A stretch of 64,000 bases of DNA from Larix kaempferi (taxonomy: Eukaryota; Streptophyta; Pinopsida; Pinales; Pinaceae), in the NCBI GenBank assembly GCA_027924585.1, contig BSBM01000592.1, positions 7,262,501-7,326,500 on the forward strand, written 5' to 3'. The translations under genes and the position numbers were made by a program. Position 1 is the stretch's first letter; every line of letters starts with the position of its first letter. Under the pieces are notes generated by a model. It saw only the letters and a list, made by a program, of their open reading frames with translations, ran no database searches and was not told where the DNA came from. Positions 1 through 10,881 of the stretch are shown piece by piece.

Positions 1-1384
1 TAATCCCCTCTCGTGAAACTATGAATCCTAGAAGGCGACCAGTCCTAACAGCGAAGATGCATTTGTTTGGATTCAATTGAATTTTGTAATGGATACATCG
101 TTCAAGAATCATATGGAGGTGCTTGGGGTGGTCCATTCTCTTGTGAGAATGGCCAGCAAGATCATCCAAGAAAACTTCCCTAATCATCTTAAGATCGTGA
201 AAGGCATAGATCATGGCTCGCTGAAAAGCAGCTCCGACATTTTTTAGGCCGAAGGTCATTTTCTGGTACGCAAATTTTCCCCATGGACAAATAAATGCCG
301 TCTTATTGGTCCGCAGGTTTGATTTGAATCTGATTATAACCTGAGAATCCGTCCATGAATGAAAAAATCTCACTCCCCGCACAAGCATCCAATATTTGAT
401 CAATGAATGGCGTGGGGAAGTTGTCTTTCGAACATGCACGATTCAAATCTCTGAAATCAGTGCATACACGGATCGTTCCCTGCTTCTTATCCACAGGAAC
501 GGGGTTTGACACCCATTCGGTAAGGGGAACGGGGTAGATAAAACCAGCTTTGAGCAGTTTCTCCACCTCTTCCTTAATAGCAGCTACCTTCCTAGGGTTC
601 ACAGCACATAAGCGTTGTCGAACTGGTTTATCATCAGGATACGCTCTAATCTCATGTTCAATAATGCGGGGGTCTATTCCTGGCATCTCCTCATATGACT
701 AGGCGAAAGCTTTCCGGAGTTCAGTAAACAAGTTAGTGTAAATAGAAATCTCTTCAGGAGTGCAATCGGCACCAATGTAAACGTTCTCTATCTTTCCGGG
801 AATGTGAGAGATGTTGATCGAAATGGTTGGGGAAATACTGACCATATTCCCCTCCATAAAAACATCATGCGACTCCAAAAGAGCCATAGGGTGACCAACC
901 ATCTCAGCTAGAGTCATCCTAAACTCCTCCTACTAAACAAGCTCGAGGTTGGGAAGGAAATAAGAGCGATGGTGCATATCTTCTCAAGGCCTCTCACTAC
1001 CACACATGGCCTCAATGATAGCTTCATCAGATGGTAAAGTATCATCAAGGCAATCGTGGGAACAAGATGAGTTGGCTGTCCAAACTGACAGCATAACGGG
1101 ATATTCTTCAACTGTCTGGGAGGAAGCGAGATCCGGATCTGCAGTGGTTTGTTGGATATTATCGTAAGCAAGCTCCGCTACAGATAAAGGCACAGACATC
1201 TCGACATGCGCAATGTCTACAGACGTAGAATTCGTGGATGGAAAAATCCACGGATCATTTGAATAGGAGGTCCGGAATAACATATTATTCGAAGGAGGAG
1301 ATGCATTGTCGGTAATGGTTCCAATAAAATTCACAGGTGCAGAAAGATTATAAGTTCCCATCAATGAGGGGTACATTCCAATAC
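1..1384 (-). pseudogene. Gypsy pol remnant: linker and reverse transcriptase
   Basis: Segments at 984-1376, 699-917 and 303-686 read on the minus strand as the PR-RT linker followed by the first half of a Gypsy reverse transcriptase. The last two share one frame and are separated only by a TAG at 699-701. In related elements this position, just before SYEEMPGIDP, is normally Trp, so TGG to TAG is the likely change. RT motifs seen: VRQRLCAVNP, VPVDKKQGTIRVCTDFRDLN and FSFMDGFSGYNQI. The frame shifts near 300 and continues to base 1 with FLDDLAGHSHKR at the catalytic YxDD position, then QLNPNKCIFAV. The enzyme would be nonfunctional. RNase H and integrase lie outside the window. Confidence 0.85.
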
Positions 1385-1389
1385 CTATG

Positions 1390-1995
1390 TGTTAAATTTT
1401 GAGCATTAATTCACAATACTCTAGGATCTTCACTGAGAGAATAACATGTACAGTATATCAATGCATAACAATCACAATAAGCATGACAAGCATCACAAGA
1501 ATCAAAAGCATGAGAGACAAGAGACACAGATTTTCTGTGGGGAAAACCCTAAGGTGAAAAACCCCACAACTTCCTCAGAGATAGAGAGAGAAATGGCTCA
1601 ACCAAAGTACAACCAAAATACACTGAGATAGTCTCCTAGTAGTAGATGATCCTCCTCCTCACTAGTGCGCCACTTTCTGAGTGAGAGAGATATGAATTTT
1701 TGAATGATCTAAATAGAGATCACTTGATCTCTATTTATACTAACCTGTTTGGCCAGTGACCTTATGGGGCCGACTTGTCTAGCTAGGTACATCCACATTA
1801 TAATATATATATTTTAGGGCCAACCCCACACATGGTGGTCTAATAACCCATCAGCAAGTACACACACTTGAGACACTTGTCAATCCACATGACGACACTT
1901 CCTTATATAGGAATAACACATCTCTAATAAGGGTACAATAAATATATATGAAATACATAGATGAAATACATTCCAAAGTTACATATACATCAACA
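1390..1995 (-). mobile_element. Solo LTR (Copia-type) inserted in the Gypsy element
   Basis: A 606-bp segment with TGTTGATG and AATTTAACA ends (minus-strand orientation) is bracketed by a perfect 5-bp direct repeat, CTATG at 1385-1389 and 1996-2000. It contains a TATAAATAG box (complement at 1731-1739). It also shares several blocks with the LTRs of the Copia at 24594-32298, such as GTTATTAGAC followed by CACCATGTG, a TATAAATAGAG box and a GAGGAGGAG block. It interrupts the region between protease and RT and has no internal domain. The likely origin is recombination between two LTRs of a complete element. Confidence 0.9.
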
Positions 1996-2074
1996 CTATG
2001 TTCCCAGTTGCCGGCTGAGAATCAAAAACTTGCGGGACTAGAGATACCGTGGATGTTGTGGAAGGAATGCCAAC

Positions 2075-2434
2075 TTAATCCAGCTGATCAACCGTCACAA
2101 TCTTGCCTTCATGGGGAAAGCATATAACTCTAAACACAGTAGATGCGACAGCCTTCATAGCATACATCCAGTTCCGACCTAGTAAAAGGTTGTAGTCGAT
2201 GGGCGCATCAACCACTTCGACTTCAATAGGCACATACTTACCTCCCAAGGAGACAACAAGGGAAGAGATAATTCCATGTGGCGTAAAAGATCTACCATCG
2301 AATGCAGTGAGTGTAGTTCTAGATGCGAGTAGAGGAGGAGAGCCAGGATCTTTCCAACAAGCTAATGACATTACTGACGCGGAAGCATCTTCATCAACCA
2401 TAGTATGTTTGACGAAGCTTTTAAGGAAAACCAC
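2075..2434 (-). pseudogene. Gypsy protease-like segment
   Basis: A 119-residue open stretch on the minus strand resembles the C-terminal part of a retropepsin-like domain. Seen are VVSLGGKYVPIEVEVVDAP and the hallmark DYNLLLGRNWMYAMKAV near residues 79-95. The upstream catalytic DTG-type motif is not in this frame; the preceding segment (2371-2610) is shifted and reads ALEVLQACPSQKHALLSAL, the region just before protease. This domain would process the gag-pol polyprotein. It lies between the zinc-knuckle segment (2689-3255) and the solo LTR, as expected for a Gypsy pol. Confidence 0.7.
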
Positions 2435-2688
2435 CTGGATTTGAAAGCCATGTGGTAAGGTAAGCGAGGTTGGACATTAGTAGTATCGAACTTGATAACA
2501 CTAGGAATTCCCCCATCCTGAACTCCTAATGCACTCAAAAGGGCATGCTTCTGAGAAGGACAGGCTTGCAAAACCTCAAGAGCCGACATGGCACACAGAG
2601 TTTGGCCCAAATCTTCTACGATGGAGTAGTTCTGGGCGGTTCGAGCATTAGTATTATGCGTGGAGTGCTTGAGAACACCTTTCGGTAT

Positions 2689-3255
2689 TCACGACATAAT
2701 AGAGGGCTTCTCAATATGTAAGGAATTATCAGGAGGAGGGGGAGGCTCATTCCCCAAATTCGGTTGTGGTGCACCATAATCGCGCTGACAAGTAGCAACA
2801 CAAACCTCAGACTGAACCATATTCACACATCCATAACCACTAGTATTGGAAGAAGACGTGGTCGTTTCATTAGTACCATAACCAGTGGTGGGAGCATGCG
2901 AAGCCATATTTTGATGATGAGGAAGGGGATCCTTCAACACAGCTGGGCTCTGTGCCAAGTGCTTCGATGCTTCTTCAATTCGAGGACATAAATGAGTAAG
3001 ATAATCCTCCCCACAAAGCTTGCAAGGGAATTTCACCTTATGCCTAGGCTTACGATCCTCACCAGCATTATTTCCTTCCCGAGGAGGATTGGCATTCTCT
3101 TTACAAGGAGTATTAGGATTTCTATTGTTATTACTTTCATTTTTTCCACCCCTATGATTATTTCTCCCCTTTTTCTTACCACCAGGTTGTTGGTTACCCG
3201 ACGGTTTCGTTGATTGCACATTGTGTACATCAGACAACGGAGTGGAAGTGGACAA
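2689..3255 (-). pseudogene. Gypsy gag C-terminal segment with zinc knuckle
   Basis: This 188-residue minus-strand open stretch is rich in Asn, Gly, Lys and Pro (GGKKKGRNNHRGGKNESNNN), like an RNA-binding nucleocapsid tail. It is followed near residues 78-92 by CKLCGEDYLTHLCP, a CX2CX6HXC variant of the gag zinc knuckle. It would bind the element RNA in the virus-like particle. It is cut off from the gag core by stops and shifts between 3256 and 3599. Confidence 0.7.
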
Positions 3256-3599
3256 GGTGTGAACCTGTCCGGGAGCAGACTAGTTTAGCGACAAATTTTG
3301 CATTTGATTATCTACCAAGTCTACAGGGCGAGTGCATGCGGACCCCACAATGCCATCGGTATGTGGTCCAGGAACTGATGTAGGCTCATGTCTTGTTCTC
3401 GGTGCATCAGGAATAATGTCATACAAAATGCCAAACTGAGAATAAAGTAGATCTAACTACTGGACTTTCAAGATAGCTTGTTCCTCAGTCACAATTTCGG
3501 ACATTGAAATGTCGGACATCGAAACATCCTTAGCAATGTATGGGAGTAAAGACTTAAGGAACCATTCCAACAGGCACTCTGGAGGAATGTTGGCTTTCA

Positions 3600-4067
3600 C
3601 TAATCTCTTCCGTCGATGCCACTCTTAAACGTGGTTAGAAATATGTGTGGCCTTATTTTGACAGAAGGTGGACAACAACTCAGTACTAGTGTCATAACGA
3701 ACCGGCAACTGGAAATGGTTAAGAAAACCAAAGCAATCTTGTTGAATCCCCTATAGGTGTTCCCCGAAAACTCTACATACCACTTCGCGGATGCCCCCGT
3801 GAGGGTGCGTTGAAATAGTCGTAATCTAATGGAATCATGATTCAAAGAGTTGGAGGAGCACCAAAGGTGAAACGTCGTGACATGATCTCCTGGGTCCTCA
3901 CCATCTTTCCCCTCAAACTTCGGAATGTCCAAAGGGAGCTTGGTAGGGACTGGGGGCCAAGTAGGGTCATGACACACCAGATCATTCGTGAGATTTGAAA
4001 GATATGGGAGATTCAAGCGTGCAAGGAACGGGAGCTGTGGCTGGAAAGATGGATTATAAGCTCCCAT
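3600..4067 (-). pseudogene. Gypsy gag core domain remnant
   Basis: The minus-strand reading carries a plant retrotransposon gag domain: LPLDIPKFEGKDGEDPGDHV, then RLRLFQRTLTGASAKWYVEF. This matches the usual pattern of F(D/E)GK, ED, F and LF-x-LTG-A-x-WY. The last about 40 residues look frameshifted relative to a normal gag (hydrophobic, no family motif). Residues 1-50 contain a short Pro-rich linker joining it to the N-terminal segment. Role: particle structural protein; broken here. Confidence 0.75.
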
Positions 4068-4715
4068 AAAAGGTTGGTTAAACAGAATTGTGTTATAAGA
4101 TGGACCAAAAGCTTGACCATGAGGATTAAAATACTAATAAGAAGGACCTGACGGACCATAAGCTTTCCCATGGCCATAAGGTTGATAACCTCCCCTTGCC
4201 TAACCCATTTGAGAATAAGCAGGTATATGTGCATTTTGAGCACCATATTGGGGTGGTGGGTGATACTAGTGGCCAGCATCGACTGTGTTGTAGTAAGGGT
4301 TGCCACCATGAATATGGGGCATGTATGTACTATTCATAGCAGGAACCGTGTTGTAATGACAGTAATGGTATGGTGTGTTCCCACCCCCAGCATTAGGATT
4401 AGCTTGAGCAGTCGTGTGGTGGCCAAAAGCATGAGAAGTGTGCCCATCCCCAACATTAGTGTGATTAGTAGTAGGGTTGGTGGTGTGATGCCCATGTGGA
4501 TAGGAAATATTCCCACCCCCTACATTAGCAGTACTAGTGGCGGAAAGGGACGTAAAAGTATGCGGTATGTGTCCACCCCTGTGGTTGGGAGGAACGGTAT
4601 CATGTGCAAAAGTAGTCCTGGGTTGACGAGTAGCGGCACGTGTACTAGGTTCTGGATAGCGAGTCTGCGTATTTCGAACAACATTCTGGCTAGGTTGGGT
4701 ATTCCTAGGAGGTGG

Positions 4716-5441
4716 TCAAGTTCCAACATTAGCATGGTTAGGAATCTGACCAGTCCCCATACTATGTGAGTGGGTGGAAAACGTAGTGCCCCCAGCGAGG
4801 GTAGTGCCCCCAGTGGGTATAGTATGGCTAACACTTTGACTAGTGCCAGCGTGAGTACCAACCATGGTGGAAGGTTTGACAGTACTATGACTAGGCATAC
4901 CAAAAGAGAGTGCGATGGGGTTGATCGTAGGGCTAATGTCATCATGAGTCTCAGGCCTCCTGTATCTATAATTGCGTGGAAACGAAGGAATGAAAGGCTC
5001 ATCCTGTTCTTCCTCCTCAGGTAAGTTGGGCATTTCGTAAAGATAATTGTCCGGATTCGAAGGATCAAATGGATCCCGGTCAGGTGGATTAGGCCAAACA
5101 GAACCAGGTTGAGTCTCAATTGGATCACCTTGCCAATCCTCATGAGTAGTATGGGGATTGGAAGTATGTTCAACTCTACCCGAAGGAGTAGAAGGATCTT
5201 GCCCAATATTGGGATATGCAGCCATGTAGTCTTCAACATAAGTCACGTAAGAATCCGAAGACTCAGAGGGAGCCCTCCGGCATCCTCTAGCAATACAGCG
5301 TGTAACCTTGAGTGGCTTTAAACCAGCCAATTGATGGGACCGACGGAGAGTAGGGCTCCACGCCACGTTATCTCTGGAGAGAGTCACAACGTCTCCTAAA
5401 TTCCAACTATCGATAAAAAATAGTAAATCAAAAGCACACAC
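4716..5441 (-). pseudogene. Gypsy gag N-terminal segment, Pro/Asn-rich
   Basis: A 241-residue open stretch on the minus strand begins about 1.5 kb downstream of the primer-binding site and reads toward the gag core. It is Pro, Ser and Thr rich with an acidic patch (NLPEEEEQDEPF, about residue 140) and no recognised domain. The frame is lost around 4716; the interval 4068-4715 continues as low-complexity sequence rich in Gly, Thr, His and Asn when read in shifting frames. It is assigned to gag from its position only; the true start is unknown. Confidence 0.5.
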
Positions 5442-6980
5442 CTAGAGAAACTACAGCCAAGAGAAGACAAACAGAGTGGCTAAATGAGCTCCCAACACTA
5501 GAGCCGGTATGTCTCGCCTAGGAGAGGCTTGAGACTCCCAAACTATAACCGAAGGTAACAGAATCAGTTATAGAGACACCCAGGCTTCACTGTGTCGACA
5601 GGGTCAAGTCCACTGCACGAACACAACTGTGTTGTCCAATCCCTATCTGACTCAGGACACAAACAACATAACCACTGCAAGTACCCTGTGCGGTACCTAG
5701 GTAAGGCAACTATGTTCACCGCAATATAACCAATGCTCAGGGGGGTAGTTGCAGGTGGGACCCGTCATATGGGCAAGGTAGCTAAGCCCAAAGCACAAGA
5801 GGATGAACCTTCGGTACCCCCAGATACAAACAAATCCTGGATATATCTCCCACGTTCAGCCGGTATCAGAGGGATATCTCCTCAACCAACCTCCCGTGAC
5901 CTCGTGCTTAACTCTGGATTGAGTAGAGCTTCCTGAGAACACCGATCTATACCATGGATTCCTCCACTCCCTGATCAGACACCTAATGTTTCGTCTAGTA
6001 GTCTTGGATTGTTAACTCACAATGATCTACTCCAAGACTCTAAACCTATGCTAGTTGGTGTACCCTATAAATAAAATCGGTCTAATCAATTTTATGATTA
6101 AGCATTAATTTTAGTGGTTGTGATTACTCAAGGGATATGATTGTGAAACTAGTGATGTGTAGACTCAATAGTATGCAACATCATCCAATCCTAGACTCAT
6201 CTATCCAATAAAACAATGTCACTAATATGTAAAATAACCAACAATTCCGAAATAAAGATGCAATCTTTTATCTTTTCGATGCACAAGCAGAACCTAAAAT
6301 GAAGGCAACAAGCACTCAATGCAAGATGCAATACATGGAAATAAAATACTTTTGTATTTTCGCTTGTAAACAAGAAGGAAAATGCAAAAAACTAAATGAA
6401 TATTTTTGTATTTTTTCAATATAAATGAAATGAAAAAATGCAAGCAAAATCCTACTATTCAGTCACTGAAGTGCCGAGAAGATCACTAAGACAACCCAGC
6501 AGATCCTAAACAGCAAGACTTAGCCAAAGGAATGAGCTCAAAAGAAAGAAACCAAGAGGCTAAAACCAAAGATTGGTAAAAAACCAAGAAGGCTCAACCA
6601 AGAGAAATGAAGAGATCTGGTCACAACCAAGGCATGAAACAGTCAAGAAAGAGGCCAACAAAGACTTAGGAACCAACCAAACTCACCCAGCAACAACCCA
6701 TAGTCATAAACCAACAAAAGCCGGAGTTACATGCTAATGTCGAAGGAAATCCTGCGGGTACCCAGGAGCAGTAGAGTAAACAGAGGCGAGTAGACGCGGG
6801 CATAACTAAGCTAGCCCGCGGGTGAGGAAAGGAAAATGTGCAAATAAAGAGTCCAGGGGCTCAGAAAAAGCAAGTTTTCTACAGTGTATCTTAATGGCCA
6901 ATCAGTGACACAGAGCTTCGATAAACAACAACTCTAATTATGGACTAATGCTCAAAATTTTTCCCAAACATGGATGTTTT
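5442..6980 (-). other. Untranslated leader of the left Gypsy element
   Basis: About 1.5 kb lies between the primer-binding site and the gag remnants. I see no gene in it. It is moderately AT-rich with an A-rich stretch (6230-6450). Confidence 0.5.
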
Positions 6981-6997
6981 CCCCAGCGGAGTTGCCA
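6981..6997 (-). other. Primer-binding site, tRNA-Arg type
   Basis: The minus strand reads TGGCAACTCCGCTGGGG, four bases inside the LTR end. It matches the complement of the plant tRNA-Arg(ACG) 3' terminus (TGGCGACTCCACTGGGG) at 15 of 17 positions. It fixes the element orientation and the inner LTR boundary. Confidence 0.8.
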
Positions 6998-7001
6998 TTT
7001 C

Positions 7002-7892
7002 TGTATTGGAGAAAACTCACTATGGCTTGGGAATACCACAACAGACAGATGACTACTAGAAATATACTCAATTCTCAAAGCAATGCTATTATAAATGACA
7101 ATGTTAATATAATGGAGAAATGTAACCAACCTCGATCCAACGTTTGATGTAGATCCCCGTTGGAGCTTTCAATCCACGCACTGGTAATATGCAAATTAGT
7201 CTTGACAGCCAATATCCAACAAGTACATATAATATATAATTGACATTAACATTATCAATAACAATGGTCCATAATATCATAAACAAATGTAACCCAATGT
7301 ATAATAAATGACATTCACACCATGAATGGACGAGAATATGAGTATTTCTATTAATGAACAAGAAGAAGTACAAAGTGATACAAAGTGATACGACCTCTTG
7401 TCGACAACCAATCTGAACCAAGATCTAGATCAATCCACTTGTGCCTCCACCACTTCAATCCTCTATGAATGGCGAACTCAAACTAGAAGGAGTTTGGAAG
7501 GTGAACATAAATGGTTCACAACTACAAGGAACAATGAGTGCAGACTCAAGATAGGGCAAAAATCCACTAGAGTTCCTTTACTATTCTCTTCTTTCTCCTG
7601 TCCATAAGCCACATGTGCTCAATATATAGTCCTCTCAAAGGTAGGTGAAAGGACACTTTGAGGTGTTACTTGGGCAGATGGAGAGCCAAAGGTCACCCAA
7701 TGACCGCTTTTTGGGAGTAAAAAGTAATTAATAGTGGTTTTTACCATTTTACATGCTACCCGCGAGCTATAAGGATGCAACTTGCGGGTACACCTGCTAT
7801 AGTTATGCAACAGGCGAGTAGGAATAAAAATAGGGCAAACTAGTATCACTGAAGGATAAAAATGGATCTGAGCCACTGAAATGGATCCTACA
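7002..7892 (-). repeat. 5' LTR of the left Gypsy element
   Basis: It starts TGTATTGG next to the primer-binding site and ends CTACA where LINE A begins. Minus-strand TATATATT (complement at 7620-7627) is a plausible promoter. The partner LTR is outside the window, so the outer boundary is an estimate from the TG..CA ends and the LINE junction. Confidence 0.65.
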
Positions 7893-7929
7893 GCCAAAGA
7901 ATGCTGATGCTCATAGGGTGTAAGATTTC

Positions 7930-8632
7930 TGTGTAACAATAGAGCAAAAGGTATGTCAAAAAGGTTGGATCGCTTTCTTGTGAGTGGGAATCTCCTTTTG
8001 CATATTTCAAAATTTAGGTCTTGGGTTCTAGATGCTAGGTTTTCCAACCATTCTTTGATTGTTTTTGAATTTGATAATCTTAAGGATTAGACAAGGTCCC
8101 CCTATAAATTCAATCTTTGGTGGATTCAGGAATTTAAATTTGTGGACTTAGTTCACAACCATTGGATGCACTATGACCCCAGTCATGCTTTTTGGCTTAT
8201 GATCAATTCATGCATTATTTGAAATGCATAAAATTCAAAGCAGTGGACTGGTCAGTTCAGATATTTAAATTCCAGTGTGCTTGACTAAAATAGGTCAAAG
8301 ATTAGTTGGTTCTTGTTACGAAAGAAGCAGAGATCTTTCCAAATGAGGAGAGCCTAAATAGGTTGAAATATATAGAGGCTTGTAGAAACAAATTTCTCTT
8401 AGACAATGAATGTGATTGGCATCTCAAAATCCAAGCTACTTAGATCACCCTCGGTAATACCAACATAAAGTATTTGCATAGCTTTGTAGCTCATCGAAGT
8501 AGTCAAAATACCATTTGGGAGCAAGTATTCAAGATTTTTCTGGATTGGTAGGAATGGTTGTGGATTATTTTCACAATTTGTTTAAAAATACCAAACATGT
8601 TAACATTTTTGAAATTGTAAAGGTAGCCTCCT
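7930..8632 (+). pseudogene. LINE A endonuclease C-terminus and linker
   Basis: Frame-switching translation gives SKRLDRFLVSGNLL (the usual end of the endonuclease domain), then SWVLDARFSNHSL. Further on come GNTNIKYLHSFVAHRSSQNT followed by IWE, the conserved linker between endonuclease and RT in plant LINEs. The block ends with a segment equivalent to the FHNLFK..VNI region. Several stops and at least two frameshifts are present. It is interrupted at about 8633. Confidence 0.7.
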
Positions 8633-10881
8633 TGTCATGTCCCGTTCCATCAATCCCACTCCGAGAAGGGAAAATGACTAAAAATATGGGATATTCAAAA
8701 TTCATCCCCATTCATCAAATTCATACAAATAAAAACACATGTGTGCAGATGCATAATCAAATTTGACACAACAGAATAAATTCTACTACACACACACGTC
8801 TAGCATGCATTCATCAACATAATCATTACAATCAATAATTTAAGACATTACAAAATTAACACAAGAAAGAATACTTATCTTGAAATGAAGTAGTCCCAAG
8901 CAACTGGCTATGAAACTGCAACTTTCCACCCAACCATAGGCCAATTGTTCTCAGCAATCTCTCAACACAGTTTCCACCCCCGAGATGGGCATTATTTCCA
9001 CAAGGAAAAAGGGAACAACCACTAACACATAGCCAAGTAATGCATCACAATTCAGCCCAGCCAATTCACAGTTGGGTTTATCAGGCTGCTAAGGAAGTAG
9101 AAAGGGATAATTGCTAAGCTCGTGAGCTCAACCATAGAGATATTGATACCCCTACAAGATCTACCTAACTTGGAACCCACAATACCTACACATCCAACAC
9201 AAGGAAGTATTCCCTTCACTGCTACACAGTCCCTCAGGCCATACCATCCCTTCTAGTGCTCTTCAGGGTGTGCATAGAAAAGTAGCCAAAGCCGTTTGAG
9301 CTTTCTGTGAGGTTACTCTCTTCACTAGGTTTATCAAGCCAATTCTAATCCTATTCCACTCCTAGTTTCTTACTCACAAGTTCAAGCCAAAACAAGGATG
9401 CACATAATAACAAAACTAGATTGTTGGGCACGAAGAAAAACATTTTTAACTATGGAATTTACAAAACATGCTTGTCGTGCATTCTTCCAATTCATGGCAC
9501 ACCAAAAACGACCTTTGAGAGGGGAAATCGAAACTTGGGGAACAAATTTGAGTTTCCCACAGGTATATGGGCATTCAAAGGGGAAAATGGCCTCTATGGA
9601 CCCCAAATTGCGACTCCCTTCATCCCAATCATTCTAAAACACAAAAATGACTTCCTAGCTATGGAAAATGAGGGAATGCTCTGCAAAAATGTGGAGGAAA
9701 ACACCCAACAAGCTTAGACTACGTGAGAGAGAAAAACCAATACATGAATAATGGCTTGGGGAGCAATTTCGTGGGTGTTTTCTTTCCCAAGAATCCAAAA
9801 TATGATTTTAAAATTTGATATCTTTACCATACACGAAATTGGGCAGCCATACCTCTCCATTCCCCATAGCATTAACTACCTCAACCCATGGAAAATTTTA
9901 AGAAGACCCCCTCAATTTCTATGTATAATAAATTGGCGAATCCCCATGATGTATAGGAAAATATGAAGGCTATTTTATCAATGTTATATTATGTATATAT
10001 AATTTTTTGGCGAATATCTCGTTGAATTATATAATCTTGTAAAATCTTGGCAAATATTTCACTAAATTATAAAACCTTGTAAAATCAACTTCCATTCTCA
10101 TGTGGACATTAAGCAACTTTCAAAACAAGATTCAACCCATTAAATGTGGATGAATGTAATTCCAACTTCAATTTCCATGATTAATAGAAGGCGAAAGAGC
10201 CCCTATCAATTGAAATTTCTGGAAATCAAGGGTGGATGGGAGTTGACTAGCGATTTTCATTGGCAAATAGAGGTTTAAATCCATTTTTAGAGGGGCTAAA
10301 TTGTTTTATCTTGGATCCCCTTTTTAAATTCGATGGGGCTAACTTCTTATTCATTCAAAATAAATAAATAAAATGTGGGTTAATCATACCTAACAGGTGT
10401 TTAATAAAAAAATAGTCCATTAAAAATTTAAAACCCTTAAATTTGGCCCATGGTATAAGATTAGCCCCTAAAATTTTTCATGCCTCAACCAACTCTTGGA
10501 AGAAATAAATGATTGGGTGCAAAAGTCAGGATGGGTAGTTGAGGGTTCATGGGTTCTCTCATTGACACTTGGATTTACACTATTGGCTCAAGGGTTTGAA
10601 TATTTTCCCTCCATATTCCTTGTAAAAATCATGGCCCCACACTCTTGTTGCATTGCATAGCTAGTTGTGGGCATTTTTATTAAAATACATATTTACATGA
10701 TATTTGTAATTTATATTGTGTCTAGCTAGCACACAAACCATATGCATCGATTTTTAAATGTCGATACATAAACGATAAATCGATGGTGGGGCCTTGGCCT
10801 TGACCTCGTCACCGCGATTTTTATAATGATATTACATCATTTACAATTTTAATGAAATGGGTTCAAAATCGGGATATTACA
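8633..10881. mobile_element. Probable long LTR or solo LTR inside LINE A
   Basis: The segment begins TGTCATGTCCCG and ends CGGGATATTACA, a good terminal inverted pair of the kind seen at Gypsy LTR ends. The flanks are CTCCT (8628-8632) and CTCCG (10882-10886), a 4-of-5 match for a target duplication. If it is a solo LTR, LINE A should resume at 10887, but it resumes only near 14362. It may instead be one LTR of a larger disrupted element. No coding domain is seen. Confidence 0.45.

Larger units (their letters stand above)
1..7892 (-). mobile_element. Ty3/Gypsy retrotransposon, decayed, 3' part beyond the left edge
   Basis: Read on the minus strand, the order is LTR (7002-7892), primer-binding site (6981-6997), leader, gag remnants (5441 to 2689), protease-like segment (2434-2075), linker and reverse transcriptase running off the left edge. 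Protease before reverse transcriptase with no integrase between them, and the style of the RT motifs, fit Gypsy. The primer-binding site reads TGGCAACTCCGCTGGGG on the minus strand, close to the 3' end of plant tRNA-Arg(ACG). Coding frames carry many stops and frameshifts, so the copy is dead. A solo LTR sits inside it at 1390-1995. The lineage (Tat/Ogre-like) is an inference from the primer type. Confidence 0.85.

Noticed and set aside
4013-5239. Long alternative minus-strand and plus-strand frames rich in Leu, Ile and Met across the left Gypsy gag
   Set aside because: They overlap the gag remnants in other frames and look like shadow translation of Asn/Pro/Thr-rich coding sequence.
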